A stretch of 64,000 bases of DNA, taken from the NCBI GenBank assembly GCA_028706405.1, contig JAQWBM010000001.1, positions 62,001 to 126,000 of the forward strand, in the 5' to 3' direction. Source of the stretch: Eubacteriales bacterium. Lineage in GTDB: Bacteria; Bacillota; Clostridia; Peptostreptococcales; Anaerovoracaceae. The notes below the pieces were generated by a model. It saw only the letters and a program-made list of their open reading frames with translations. It did no database searches and was not told where the DNA came from. A program made the position numbers and the translations under genes. Every line of letters begins with the position of its first letter. Position 1 is the stretch's first letter. Below, piece by piece: positions 27,243-35,255 of the stretch.

Positions 27243-29009
27243 CTACCTATCTTTGGTTTTTCCTTTCTGTATTTTTATTATTTCGATTGTAAGGGCTTCG
27301 ATTTTATCACGATCTTTTTCATCATCCAATATCGATATAAGCCGAATTAATTCCTGCTCTCGTTCAGCTGATATATTCTCGTTGATGCTTTGTATACAAT
27401 CCCGAAAAACTTGCTCTTCTTTGTCTGCCAGATGAATGTTTTCCATTATATCCTGGAGTAATCTGTTATCAGCCGTATCAAGGCTATCCTCCACTTTTTT
27501 CATATCTATCTCTTCATCCGCTTTATACACAGATTTGATTATATCGTATATCTTAAAGGCAGACGTGCTTTGAAAAATCCAATCATATGGTTTTATCCTA
27601 TTCACATAGCTGCTTTTTAAAAGCATCAATTTTATCAGGTTTTTCTCAAGCATAGTCCCGAACCCGGGATCGGTTCTTGCGGACTGACTCTCTTTCCCGG
27701 TATCCCGTACGGGCACCGTATCATATTTTTTTATATTTTCGCTATTATTATTGACATTAATTTCTAGTCTTATAGCCCCTTCGGAAATATTTGTTTCCCT
27801 GGCTATTTTTTTAATATATATCTCAGCCTCAACAGGGCTCAATTCGCCTAATATTTTGGCTGTTTCTTGTAGAAATTCAACACTTCCTTCCGTTGTATCC
27901 AGGTCCAGTCTCTGTTTTAAAAGATAAATTTTGTAATCTGCAAATGGCATTGCATTTTTAACAAGCTTTAAAAACTCTTCTTTTCCTTTATTCTTAACAA
28001 AATCATCAGGATCCTTACCATCAGAAATATGCATAACTTTTACTTTACAGCCTACTTTATGGAGAATATCCAATCCTCTTAAGGCTGCAGCCTGACCTGC
28101 TTCATCGGCATCATAGGCTAAAACCACATTATCTGAATATCGTTTCATCATTTCCGCTTGTTTTTCAGTCAATGCAGTTCCCAGCGAAGCTGACACATTC
28201 CTGATGCCGTGCTGGTAAAGAGAAATCACATCCATATAGCCTTCAACAAGTATTACATATTTTTCTTTATTTATATCCTGTCTTGTTAAGTTTAATCCGT
28301 ATAAATTGTTTTTCTTTTGAAAAATAGCGGATTCCGGAGAGTTTAAGTATTTTGGTTCCCCGGCTCCAAGAATTCTGCCACCAAAGCCAATGACCTTTCC
28401 GCGAGTATTGATTATAGGAAAAATGATTCTATTTCGATATTTATCAAAGTTTTTTCCCTTAGATTGTGATATTAGACCCAGTTCAACTAAAATCTGTAAA
28501 TCCGTACCCTTTTTCATGAAATATTGGTAAAGGCTGTCCCATTCTTCATCTGCATAACCGATTCCAAACTTTCTAAGAATCTCCGGTTCCAGACCTCGCT
28601 TTTTCATATAATCGTACCCGGGATTTGGATTATTAAAAAATGCCCTGTAAAAAAAGGCTGCGGCTTCCCGATTGATTTCGTATAAAGCTGTTCTGTCCCG
28701 CTCTGTTTGGAAACTTGAATATTTCATTTCTATGCCGTACTCATCACACAGCTTTTCTATCGCTCCGGGGAAATCCAGATTATTGTACCGCTGAACAAAT
28801 TCAAGAACATCACCTGTCGCTCCGCATCCGAAACATGTAAAAATCTGTTTGGTGTCAGAAACAACAAAAGAAGGTGTTTTTTCATTGTGAAAAGGACAAA
28901 CGCCTTTATAATTGCTCCCTGTTTTTTTGAGGAGTACATGACGTCCGATCACATCAACGATGTTGCACCTGCTTTTAATTTCATCAATTATGTTATCACG
29001 AATTCCCAC
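27243..29009 (-). CDS. dnaG: DNA primase
   Basis: A ~588-residue primase that makes RNA primers for replication. The N-terminal zinc finger (CPFHNEKTPSF, then CFGCG) is near residues 37-60. The RNA polymerase core with the TOPRIM motifs (VILVEGYMDVISL; YDADEAGQAA) spans ~100-330, and a helicase-binding C-terminal region follows. The most upstream in-frame ATG (29066) lacks a ribosome site. I favour the GTG at 29009, which gives the expected N-terminus MGIRDNIIDEIKSRCNIVDVIG behind CGGAGA; ATGs at 29033 and 29027 remain possible. It is followed by rpoD. Confidence 0.95.
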   Translation of the reverse strand: MGIRDNIIDEIKSRCNIVDVIGRHVLLKKTGSNYKGVCPFHNEKTPSFVVSDTKQIFTCFGCGATGDVLEFVQRYNNLDFPGAIEKLCDEYGIEMKYSSFQTERDRTALYEINREAAAFFYRAFFNNPNPGYDYMKKRGLEPEILRKFGIGYADEEWDSLYQYFMKKGTDLQILVELGLISQSKGKNFDKYRNRIIFPIINTRGKVIGFGGRILGAGEPKYLNSPESAIFQKKNNLYGLNLTRQDINKEKYVILVEGYMDVISLYQHGIRNVSASLGTALTEKQAEMMKRYSDNVVLAYDADEAGQAAALRGLDILHKVGCKVKVMHISDGKDPDDFVKNKGKEEFLKLVKNAMPFADYKIYLLKQRLDLDTTEGSVEFLQETAKILGELSPVEAEIYIKKIARETNISEGAIRLEINVNNNSENIKKYDTVPVRDTGKESQSARTDPGFGTMLEKNLIKLMLLKSSYVNRIKPYDWIFQSTSAFKIYDIIKSVYKADEEIDMKKVEDSLDTADNRLLQDIMENIHLADKEEQVFRDCIQSINENISAEREQELIRLISILDDEKDRDKIEALTIEIIKIQKGKTKDR

Positions 29010-29122
29010 ACTCAATTGTCTCCGCATATTCATCACTAGTAACTTATTCGACAAAAGAAGTGTCATTCCTTTTTTTATGGGAAATATTTTTATAACGCTT
29101 AAGCGGAAAAATCCCCGTTATA

Positions 29123-30139
29123 TTATGATTTCCATCCTTTCGGTATAAATAATGTACTGAACATATTCAAGGCATAGCGATCCGTCATGCCCGCTATGTG
29201 ATCCTTCACCAATTCATCTATTCCGAATTCCTCAAGAGCACTGGCATCGGCAGGAAGTTCGTCAGAATTCTTCTTATAGTAATCATAAAGTAAAAAAATC
29301 ATATTTCTAATCTTATCCAGTTCTTCATCCTTCTTAACTATCTTACTGTGATAGACGTTATCAAACATGTAGGCTCTAAGCTTTTCCATATAAAAACTGC
29401 AGTTCTCACCCATATTTATATGATCTTTTCCGTAACTGTTCTGTATTATATCGTTCACAAGAGTACTGATTCTCGTTCTGTGATCCTGCCCTAAAACTTC
29501 TACGCAATCCTTCGGCAAATCCGCCTCACTTATAATTCCGCTGCGCAGAGCATCATCGATATCATGGTTAATATACGCAATTCTATCACTGAATTTGACG
29601 ACCCACCCTTCCAGAGTAGAGGGATTCGTTTTTCCGGTATGGTTTAAAATACCATCCTTTACTTCAAATGTCAGGTTCATTCCTCTGCCGATACTTCTTC
29701 CTGCTGATTCCAGGACTTCCACCACCCGAAGGCTTTGCAAATTGTGCTTAAAGCCGCCGGGATGTCTTTCGTTAAGAAAGCTTTCTCCATTATGTCCAAA
29801 GGGCGTATGTCCAAGGTCATGACCCATAGCTATAGCTTCTGTCAGGTCCTCATTGAGGGCAAGTGATCTTGCAATAGTTCTTGCTATCTGCGATACCTCC
29901 AAGGTATGAGTTAAACGGGTTCTGAAGTGATCGCCTTCCGGCGCAAGAAATACCTGTGTTTTATGCATGAGTCTTCGGAATGACTTTGAATGAACGATCC
30001 TGTCTCTGTCTCTCTGGTAATCCGTTCTGATCTGACATTTTGCTTCCTCATATTTTCTCCCCTTTGTTTCTGCTGCCTTCTCTGCAAAGGGCGATAAAAT
30101 CTCATATTCTCTTTTTTCCAGTTCTTCCCTGAGTATCAT
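29123..30139 (-). CDS. dgt: dGTP triphosphohydrolase-like HD-domain protein
   Basis: A 338-residue HD-superfamily deoxynucleotide triphosphohydrolase of the Dgt type-2 group, which lowers dNTP levels by releasing tripolyphosphate. The metal motif is complete: RLTHTLEV (His), AMGHDLGHTPFGHNGE (His-Asp) and YINHDIDDAL (Asp). The opening DRDRIVHSKSFRRLMHKTQV is typical. AAGGAG precedes the ATG. It heads the dnaG-rpoD group, as in many Firmicutes. A candidate promoter is TTTACA (30196-30201) with TATAAA (30171-30176), about 35 nt upstream of the ATG. Confidence 0.93.
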   Translation of the reverse strand: MILREELEKREYEILSPFAEKAAETKGRKYEEAKCQIRTDYQRDRDRIVHSKSFRRLMHKTQVFLAPEGDHFRTRLTHTLEVSQIARTIARSLALNEDLTEAIAMGHDLGHTPFGHNGESFLNERHPGGFKHNLQSLRVVEVLESAGRSIGRGMNLTFEVKDGILNHTGKTNPSTLEGWVVKFSDRIAYINHDIDDALRSGIISEADLPKDCVEVLGQDHRTRISTLVNDIIQNSYGKDHINMGENCSFYMEKLRAYMFDNVYHSKIVKKDEELDKIRNMIFLLYDYYKKNSDELPADASALEEFGIDELVKDHIAGMTDRYALNMFSTLFIPKGWKS

Positions 30140-30170
30140 TTATTATCTCCTTATTTGACGGCTTGTCAAG

Positions 30171-30201
30171 TTTATAGAATTCTGCTGCAAAACAATGTAA
30201 A
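30171..30201 (-). promoter_or_regulatory. Candidate promoter of the dgt-dnaG-rpoD operon
   Basis: TATAAA (30171-30176) with TTTACA/TTACAT 18-19 bp upstream on the minus strand. It precedes the AAGGAG site of dgt. It is weaker than consensus in spacing. Confidence 0.4.
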
Positions 30202-30204
30202 GAT

Positions 30205-30445
30205 ATAACGAGACAAAGATATCCTCCACCTCTTCAGGTGGCGGGTAGAGCTTAATTTCACAGGCAATGGGGATATCCCCTGCCTCGCTGAAACGCACAG
30301 ATGTAAGAAAAATTTCTAAAGTCGGAATTTTTCTACTTAAGTGTTATAAATTATTTTATCGTTCTATCATTTAATAGTAAAGAAGAATATTTTTCATTCC
30401 CAATACAGTGGGTTTTGGGTTTTGGCATTTGCCGCAACCCAAACC
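30205..30445. other. Gene-free gap with several hairpins
   Basis: Between catalase-like and dgt genes I see no coding frame. It contains a hairpin at ~30219-30234 (CCACC/GGTGG, followed by CGGGTAGAGC), a second at ~30262-30285 (AGGCA-TGGGG/CCCC-TGCCT), a perfect 9-bp AT-rich inverted repeat at 30306-30334, and a CCAAAACCC-type hairpin at ~30412-30443 close to the catalase stop. The last two could end the catalase transcript. The GGTGGCGGGTAG hairpin resembles ends of IS200/IS605-type elements, but no transposase remnant was seen. Confidence 0.4.
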
Positions 30446-30452
30446 GCAGAAG

Positions 30453-31766
30453 TTAAAAGTCAAGTCCTCGCATAATTCTCGTGCCAAGCTCGTTATCTGC
30501 TTTCATAAAATAGCTGACTACATTTCCTTTTATTTCGTCATCAACAAACATTAAATGATCCATGATATTATTAACCAAATAATCCTGTTCCTTTGGGGAC
30601 ATGGATCGATAGCTTTCACCCGCTTGTTTAAAATCATCTCCAGACGATTCTTGGTATCGCTCAATCATTCCTTCAACTTCAGCTGATGCAATAAATCTCT
30701 GCTGTATAATTTCATTATCAATAGAATATTTGACCTGATTTACCGGAATTTGATCAAAATCTGTTCCCAGGCGATGTCTTTGTGCATTCAAGGAAGCAAA
30801 TATACTGCCCTGAAGCAGCCGGTCAAGTGAAAACTCGATTCCCGGAACGATATTGGCCGGTGAAAATGCGGCCTTTTCAACTTCCTGAAAATAGTTTTCT
30901 GTAGACTTATTCAACGTCATTTTACCAACCTTGATAAACGGAACTTTTTTTTCCGGCCATAGCTTTGTAGAATCTAAAGGATCAAAATCATATATATTTT
31001 TATTTTCATATGGAATCATTTGAACGTTAAGTTCAAATTCCGTCACTTCTCCTCTTTCCAGAGAATCGCACAAATCTCTTGCAGCTACATCCGGATCAAA
31101 TCCTGCCAGAAATTCAGCCTCCTGTCTTGAAATGTTCTTTATTCCCTGCAATGGCTTCCAATGACATCTCACTAATTGTCTTTGCCCATCAGGAGATATC
31201 CATATATATGTGTTAATACCAAACCCTTCCATATGACGATAACTTTTTACGGTTCCCCGATTTGAGAAAAGCCAGATAATTGCATGTATTGTTTCCGGTG
31301 TTTCTGAAATATATTCCCAAAATCTTTCGGGATCCGTTATGTTTGTATCAGGAGAAGGCTTTAAAGCATGCATTAACTCGGGTAAATGAATTGCATCACG
31401 AATATAAAAAACGGGCAGGCTAATGCTGAGCAAGTCATAATTTCCTTCAGTTGTATAAAATTTTACTGCAAATCCTCTTACATCCCGTAATGTGTCCGCA
31501 GAACCCTTAGAGCCGGTCATCGTGGAAAATCTGACAAGCACAGGAGTCGTTTTGTCGGGATCCATCAGAAATGCCGCTTTGGTAAAATCACTCATTGTCA
31601 TATATGGTCTGAAATAACCGTGTGCTCCTGTTCCTTTTGCGAAAACAATCCTTTCTGGAATATTCTCTTTAACTAATTGAGTAAGCTTATTAATGAGCTG
31701 AATGCCCTGCATCAGTACGGGACCGTTCTTTCCGGCAGTAAATGAGCTTTTCTCCTTGTTCATCAT
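30453..31766 (-). CDS. Catalase-fold protein lacking heme-site residues (probable non-catalase)
   Basis: A 437-residue protein that aligns from end to end with clade-3 heme catalases: FTAGKNGPVL, TKAAFL, RFSTMTGSKGSADTLRDVRGFAVKFYT, FSPANIVPGIEFS and RHRLG. The family's key residues are changed. The distal His in RVVHAKG is Phe42 (RIVFAKG). The GNNTP segment carrying the catalytic Asn is S-I-S-L-P (114-118). In LQGRLFSY, the Arg and the proximal heme-ligand Tyr are Ser321 and Ser325. Heme binding and catalase activity are therefore unlikely. The ~40-residue clade-3 stretch after the heme pocket is shortened. AGGAGG precedes two adjacent ATGs (31766, 31763). A dyad overlaps the likely -10. Its present role is unknown. 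Confidence 0.85.
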   Translation of the reverse strand: MMNKEKSSFTAGKNGPVLMQGIQLINKLTQLVKENIPERIVFAKGTGAHGYFRPYMTMSDFTKAAFLMDPDKTTPVLVRFSTMTGSKGSADTLRDVRGFAVKFYTTEGNYDLLSISLPVFYIRDAIHLPELMHALKPSPDTNITDPERFWEYISETPETIHAIIWLFSNRGTVKSYRHMEGFGINTYIWISPDGQRQLVRCHWKPLQGIKNISRQEAEFLAGFDPDVAARDLCDSLERGEVTEFELNVQMIPYENKNIYDFDPLDSTKLWPEKKVPFIKVGKMTLNKSTENYFQEVEKAAFSPANIVPGIEFSLDRLLQGSIFASLNAQRHRLGTDFDQIPVNQVKYSIDNEIIQQRFIASAEVEGMIERYQESSGDDFKQAGESYRSMSPKEQDYLVNNIMDHLMFVDDEIKGNVVSYFMKADNELGTRIMRGLDF

Positions 31767-31781
31767 GTCAACCTCCTAGAT

Positions 31782-31797
31782 TTTATACTACAGTATA
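31782..31797 (-). promoter_or_regulatory. Dyad operator-like site at the catalase-like promoter
   Basis: TATACT-2-AGTATA (31784-31797) is a perfect dyad overlapping a TATAAA -10 (31782-31787), just upstream of the AGGAGG site. It could bind a dimeric repressor. It does not match the longer PerR consensus. Confidence 0.35.
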
Positions 31798-31863
31798 TGA
31801 ACACAATAGAAAAAAGGAGCATTACAAGCATTACTTTTATGTCTGCCTGCCTTGTGAATAAAT

Positions 31864-31894
31864 TAACGAGGCGGGAATATCTCTCGCCTCGTTA
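31864..31894 (-). terminator. Terminator downstream of the cupin gene
   Basis: A perfect 10-bp stem TAACGAGGCG/CGCCTCGTTA with an 11-nt loop, followed on the minus strand by TTAATTTATTC. The U-tract is interrupted. It separates the dut-cupin unit from the catalase-like gene. Confidence 0.55.
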
Positions 31895-32007
31895 ACCCCG
31901 CCTACATACAACATAATACAATGATGTATGTAATTTTTTATACGCCTATTTTTTTAATATTTTAGAAAGCATATGTTTTAGAATTGAAAAAACCAGATTA
32001 TATTCTA

Positions 32008-32484
32008 CTAATGATTTCCTTCATCGACCAAGGCATCCTCTCTCGTTTCATGTACTGTACCATGCGGATGATGAGGAGGCGCATAGATCGAATATATTTT
32101 CAGCGGTCTGTTTCCTGTATTTATAATATTATGCCATATCCCTGCCGGAACCAATACAACATAATTGTCTGATATACATTCCTGATAATCCAGCGTATCT
32201 CTTGTATGACCCATTTTCACAAGCCCTGTGCCTTCTTCGAGCCGTAAGAATTGGTCTACATCATTGTGGATCTCAAGACCTATCTCACCGCGCGGAGGGA
32301 TGCTCATAAGGGTCAACTGTAAATGGTTACCTGTCCATAATGCACGTCGAAAAGCATCGTTCTGTACTGTTGCTTGTTCTATATTGATTACAAAAGGTTC
32401 CGGACCGTAATCTGTCACGTCGTTTACTCGGCTTTTACTATTTTTAATCTCATCGCAAAAACAAGATTTGATTGATTTATACAT
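32008..32484 (-). CDS. Cupin-domain protein
   Basis: A ~158-residue single-domain cupin. Cupin motif 1 is seen as GLEIHNDVDQFLRLEEGTG and motif 2 as VPAGIWHNIINTG; the His and Glu residues suitable for a metal site are present. Such small cupins are isomerases, dioxygenases or sensors, and the substrate is not evident. I placed the start at 32484 (MYKSIKSC) because GGAAGGAA lies nine bases upstream; an ATG 15 codons earlier lacks a site. The C-terminus is His-rich (PPHHPHGTVHE). The gene follows dut and is closed by a terminator before the catalase-like gene, so it is probably expressed with dut. Confidence 0.82.
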   Translation of the reverse strand: MYKSIKSCFCDEIKNSKSRVNDVTDYGPEPFVINIEQATVQNDAFRRALWTGNHLQLTLMSIPPRGEIGLEIHNDVDQFLRLEEGTGLVKMGHTRDTLDYQECISDNYVVLVPAGIWHNIINTGNRPLKIYSIYAPPHHPHGTVHETREDALVDEGNH

Positions 32485-32592
32485 ATATTTCATTCCTTCC
32501 ATGGTTTTATTGAATATCATATTCTTCATGGTTAAAATATGTGCTCGATCAATCTTTCTGTCAGAAGACTTCTGTATACTAAATACTAATGT

Positions 32593-33027
32593 TTATTTTT
32601 TGCCTGTGCTGCCAAATCCGCCCCGGTCCTCAGCGAAAAGCTCTTCTACTTCCTCAAAGTCGATTGCAGGCTGGTTTTTCTCAATTCTGAACTGACAGAT
32701 ACGATCATTCATTTCAATAATCGTATCTTTTATGGCATAGACGGGCATGTGCCACCAGTCATTTGTACCGCAGAATTTACAATCAACAACACCAAGGTGA
32801 TTCGTTTGTATGATTCCATAATTTTTAAAGGTACTGCTTCTTGGTACAATATGTGCTTCATAACCCTCGGGCAACTGCATAGCAACCCCCAGGTGAATCA
32901 GCTTGTATTCCCCCGCCTTCATAACCACTCTTTCTGCGGATCTTAAATCTATCCAGTCTGATTTTCCGCCAATATACTTCAATCGTATTATATCATTATT
33001 CAGATATTTAATCTTGATACGTTCCAT
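32593..33027 (-). CDS. dut: dUTP diphosphatase (trimeric dUTPase family)
   Basis: A 144-residue dUTPase that keeps uracil out of DNA. Motif 2 ([11 protein letters not shown]), motif 3 ([14 protein letters not shown]), motif 4 (DRICQFRI) and the C-terminal P-loop-like motif 5 ([10 protein letters not shown]) are present. Motif 1 is divergent (DWIDLRSAE in place of the usual AG-DL). This form resembles dUTPases of phages and clostridia. GAAGGATATAG precedes the ATG. It is 17 bp downstream of the M16 peptidase gene. Confidence 0.9.
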   Translation of the reverse strand: MERIKIKYLNNDIIRLKYIGGKSDWIDLRSAERVVMKAGEYKLIHLGVAMQLPEGYEAHIVPRSSTFKNYGIIQTNHLGVVDCKFCGTNDWWHMPVYAIKDTIIEMNDRICQFRIEKNQPAIDFEEVEELFAEDRGGFGSTGKK

Positions 33028-33044
33028 ACTATATCCTTCACCTG

Positions 33045-34295
33045 TCAGGACTGAATAATCTTTTGAAGATCCATCTCGTTTCTTCCAATAAGAATACCGG
33101 AATAGTTATTAATATCCGTAATTAATTCGGAAACTTTGAAAATATCCTCCATAGTTACAGCATCAACCTTTGTCATGACCTCATCAGGCGTATAAATTTT
33201 GTTCATCAGAAGCATATTCTTCCCTATTGAGAACATTCTTCCGTTTACATTTTCTAAACTAAAGATGTAGCTTCCCTTGAGCTGTTCCTTTGCCGTCTGA
33301 AGCTCTTCTGATGAGACACCGTCCTTTTTTATGTGTAACAGTTCATCCTTTATCGCAATGACTGCTTCATTCACTTTGTCATGGCTGATTCCGGCATATA
33401 TGTTGTAATAGCCGGTATTCGTAAAAGAGCTTGCCATAGAATATACGGTATAAGCAAGTCCCTTTTCTTCCCTGATGTTTTGGAAAAGTCTGGAACTCAT
33501 GCTTCCGCCCATAATATTATTCAGCAAAGCCAGAGAATAATATCTTTCATCATCTAACGGAACACCCTGCAATCCCAGGCAGATGTGTGATTGTTCAATA
33601 TCCTTTACCTTCACCCTGTAATTTGGCTTGTACTTAATTTGAGCATGGGATTTCGCCGGTTTATTGGCATTGAGATTCGAGAATATATCATCAAACAAGC
33701 TGCAGACATGATCCTGATCAAAGCTTCCGCTGACAGAAACTACGATTATATCTCTTGTATACTCTTTCTCAATGTATTTTCGTATTGATTCCCGCGTTAT
33801 GCCCTGCAAAGATTTAGGAGTTCCTATGATCGGCTTAGCAAGAGGGTCTCCTTTAAAAATCAATTCGCTGATGATATCATGGGCATCATCTTCCGGTGAA
33901 TCCTCTATCATCTTGATTTCCTCATAAATCACACGTTTTTCCTTCTCCATCTCATCTTCGTCAAACTTGGAGCTCATAAACATGTCAGCTAGTATATCTG
34001 CTGCCTTATCTATGTTATTTGATAGTGTTTTTAAATAATAGCAGGTTGCTTCCTTGCCGGTGAAAGCATTGATCTGCCCACCGATCTTGTCAACATCTTC
34101 CGCGATTTTTTTTGCACTTCTCTTTTCTGTACCTTTGAAAAGCATATGCTCAATAAAATGGGAAATGCCTGAATTTTCTTCTATTTCATCTACGGAACCG
34201 GTCTTTACCCAAATCCCGATTGCAACGGACTGTACATAATGTATTTCTTCCATTACAATTCGCACACCACATTTCAACTTTTTATTAATTATCAT
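33045..34295 (-). CDS. M16-family zinc peptidase (MlpA/YmxG-like)
   Basis: A 416-residue pitrilysin-family peptidase. The inverted zinc motif HFIEH (HxxEH) is near residue 46, and the downstream Glu of the active site is in [16 protein letters not shown] near 128. The second M16 domain includes [24 protein letters not shown] near 257. The neighbourhood pnp - deacetylase - M16 peptidase matches the pnpA-ylxY-mlpA order of Bacillus, supporting orthology with MlpA. Homologues degrade small peptides. Confidence 0.92.
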   Translation of the reverse strand: MIINKKLKCGVRIVMEEIHYVQSVAIGIWVKTGSVDEIEENSGISHFIEHMLFKGTEKRSAKKIAEDVDKIGGQINAFTGKEATCYYLKTLSNNIDKAADILADMFMSSKFDEDEMEKEKRVIYEEIKMIEDSPEDDAHDIISELIFKGDPLAKPIIGTPKSLQGITRESIRKYIEKEYTRDIIVVSVSGSFDQDHVCSLFDDIFSNLNANKPAKSHAQIKYKPNYRVKVKDIEQSHICLGLQGVPLDDERYYSLALLNNIMGGSMSSRLFQNIREEKGLAYTVYSMASSFTNTGYYNIYAGISHDKVNEAVIAIKDELLHIKKDGVSSEELQTAKEQLKGSYIFSLENVNGRMFSIGKNMLLMNKIYTPDEVMTKVDAVTMEDIFKVSELITDINNYSGILIGRNEMDLQKIIQS

Positions 34296-34330
34296 ATAAC
34301 TACCACTTTCCTAATTTTTATAATTCTAAC

Positions 34331-34358
34331 GCAGCAACACCTTTTTCGGTACTGCTGC
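34331..34358 (-). terminator. Possible weak hairpin after the deacetylase gene
   Basis: GCAGCAGTACC and GGTGTTGCTGC (minus strand) can pair with G-U wobbles around a GAAAAA loop. It has no clear U-run after it, so termination is uncertain. Confidence 0.3.
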
Positions 34359-34410
34359 ATTTAAACCACAAAGGTATCTTAACATGTTATAGGGGATTTG
34401 TGAACAAATA

Positions 34411-35151
34411 TTAATACGGCAGCCTATAAAGAGGCACTATTGAGAGGTCTTTTCCCTTGATTTCACTTATCAAGCCCGGTAGTGCCTTCACTGTCTCTTC
34501 TTTAGGGTGCATCAATACGATAGCTCCGTTCAGGTCTTTTTTCAGAACCCTGTTTTTTATTACCTCAGCAGTGGAACCCTCTCTCCAGTCGATGGTATCC
34601 ACATTCCACAAAGCCAGCTTATAGCCAAGACTTCTGCATAGCTCTACCGTTGCCTCGTCATAGTTTCCCGATGGAGGTGCAAATACATTCGTTTTAACTC
34701 CCAATATATCAAGTATCGTCTTTTCCGTTTTTAATATTTCTTCCCTCATTGTTTCCACTGAATTTTGAGAGCACAATTTATGACTATAACCGTGACTTTG
34801 TATTTCATGCCCCGCAGCATATATTTCTCTCAGCAGCTCCGGGTGATTCTCCGCCCATTTACCGCTTACAAAAAAAGTGATCTTGACTTGGTTTTCATCA
34901 AAAATCTTGAGCATATCCGGAATAACTTCCTCGCCCCAGTCCACATTACAGCTGAAGGTTGTCTGTCCGCTGTCAGGCAATCCGTTGCGTATTACTATTC
35001 CTTCCTCATTTGGCGCCAGGCTTTGGATGTCATCGTTATTTGCTTCTGAAGAATTATGATAAAATATCATCCCCAGTGAAACAATTTGATATGTAAAAAT
35101 TATGATTATTACCGCGAAGACAGCATAAGTTAGAATTTTTTTGGTTCTCAC
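34411..35151 (-). CDS. Polysaccharide deacetylase (NodB domain), membrane anchored
   Basis: A ~246-residue protein with an N-terminal membrane anchor (ILTYAVFAVIIIIFTYQIVS) and a NodB-type deacetylase domain. Motif 1 reads FSCNVDWGEE, where the usual first Asp-Asp pair appears as N-D-W, and motif 2 reads HSH within EIQSHGYSHKL. Motif 3 is FAPPSGNYDE, motif 4 is LALWNVDTIDWREGS, and IVLMHPK is motif 5. It corresponds by position to ylxY of Bacillus. It likely acts on peptidoglycan or another surface sugar; the altered motif 1 may affect activity. The GTG at 35151 follows GGGGGTG; an ATG six codons upstream precedes that site. Confidence 0.85.
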   Translation of the reverse strand: MRTKKILTYAVFAVIIIIFTYQIVSLGMIFYHNSSEANNDDIQSLAPNEEGIVIRNGLPDSGQTTFSCNVDWGEEVIPDMLKIFDENQVKITFFVSGKWAENHPELLREIYAAGHEIQSHGYSHKLCSQNSVETMREEILKTEKTILDILGVKTNVFAPPSGNYDEATVELCRSLGYKLALWNVDTIDWREGSTAEVIKNRVLKKDLNGAIVLMHPKEETVKALPGLISEIKGKDLSIVPLYRLPY

Positions 35152-35255
35152 AAATACACCCCCAAACATAGGCTTGTTGCAGTATTAATTCTATGCTTAG
35201 GGGTAAGAATTTATTTATATAATTATTATTTATCGTATATAAGTGTTTGGTTTTG

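Noticed and set aside
31784..31797. PerR box at the catalase-like gene
   Set aside because: The dyad is shorter and lacks the TTATAAT half-site pattern.
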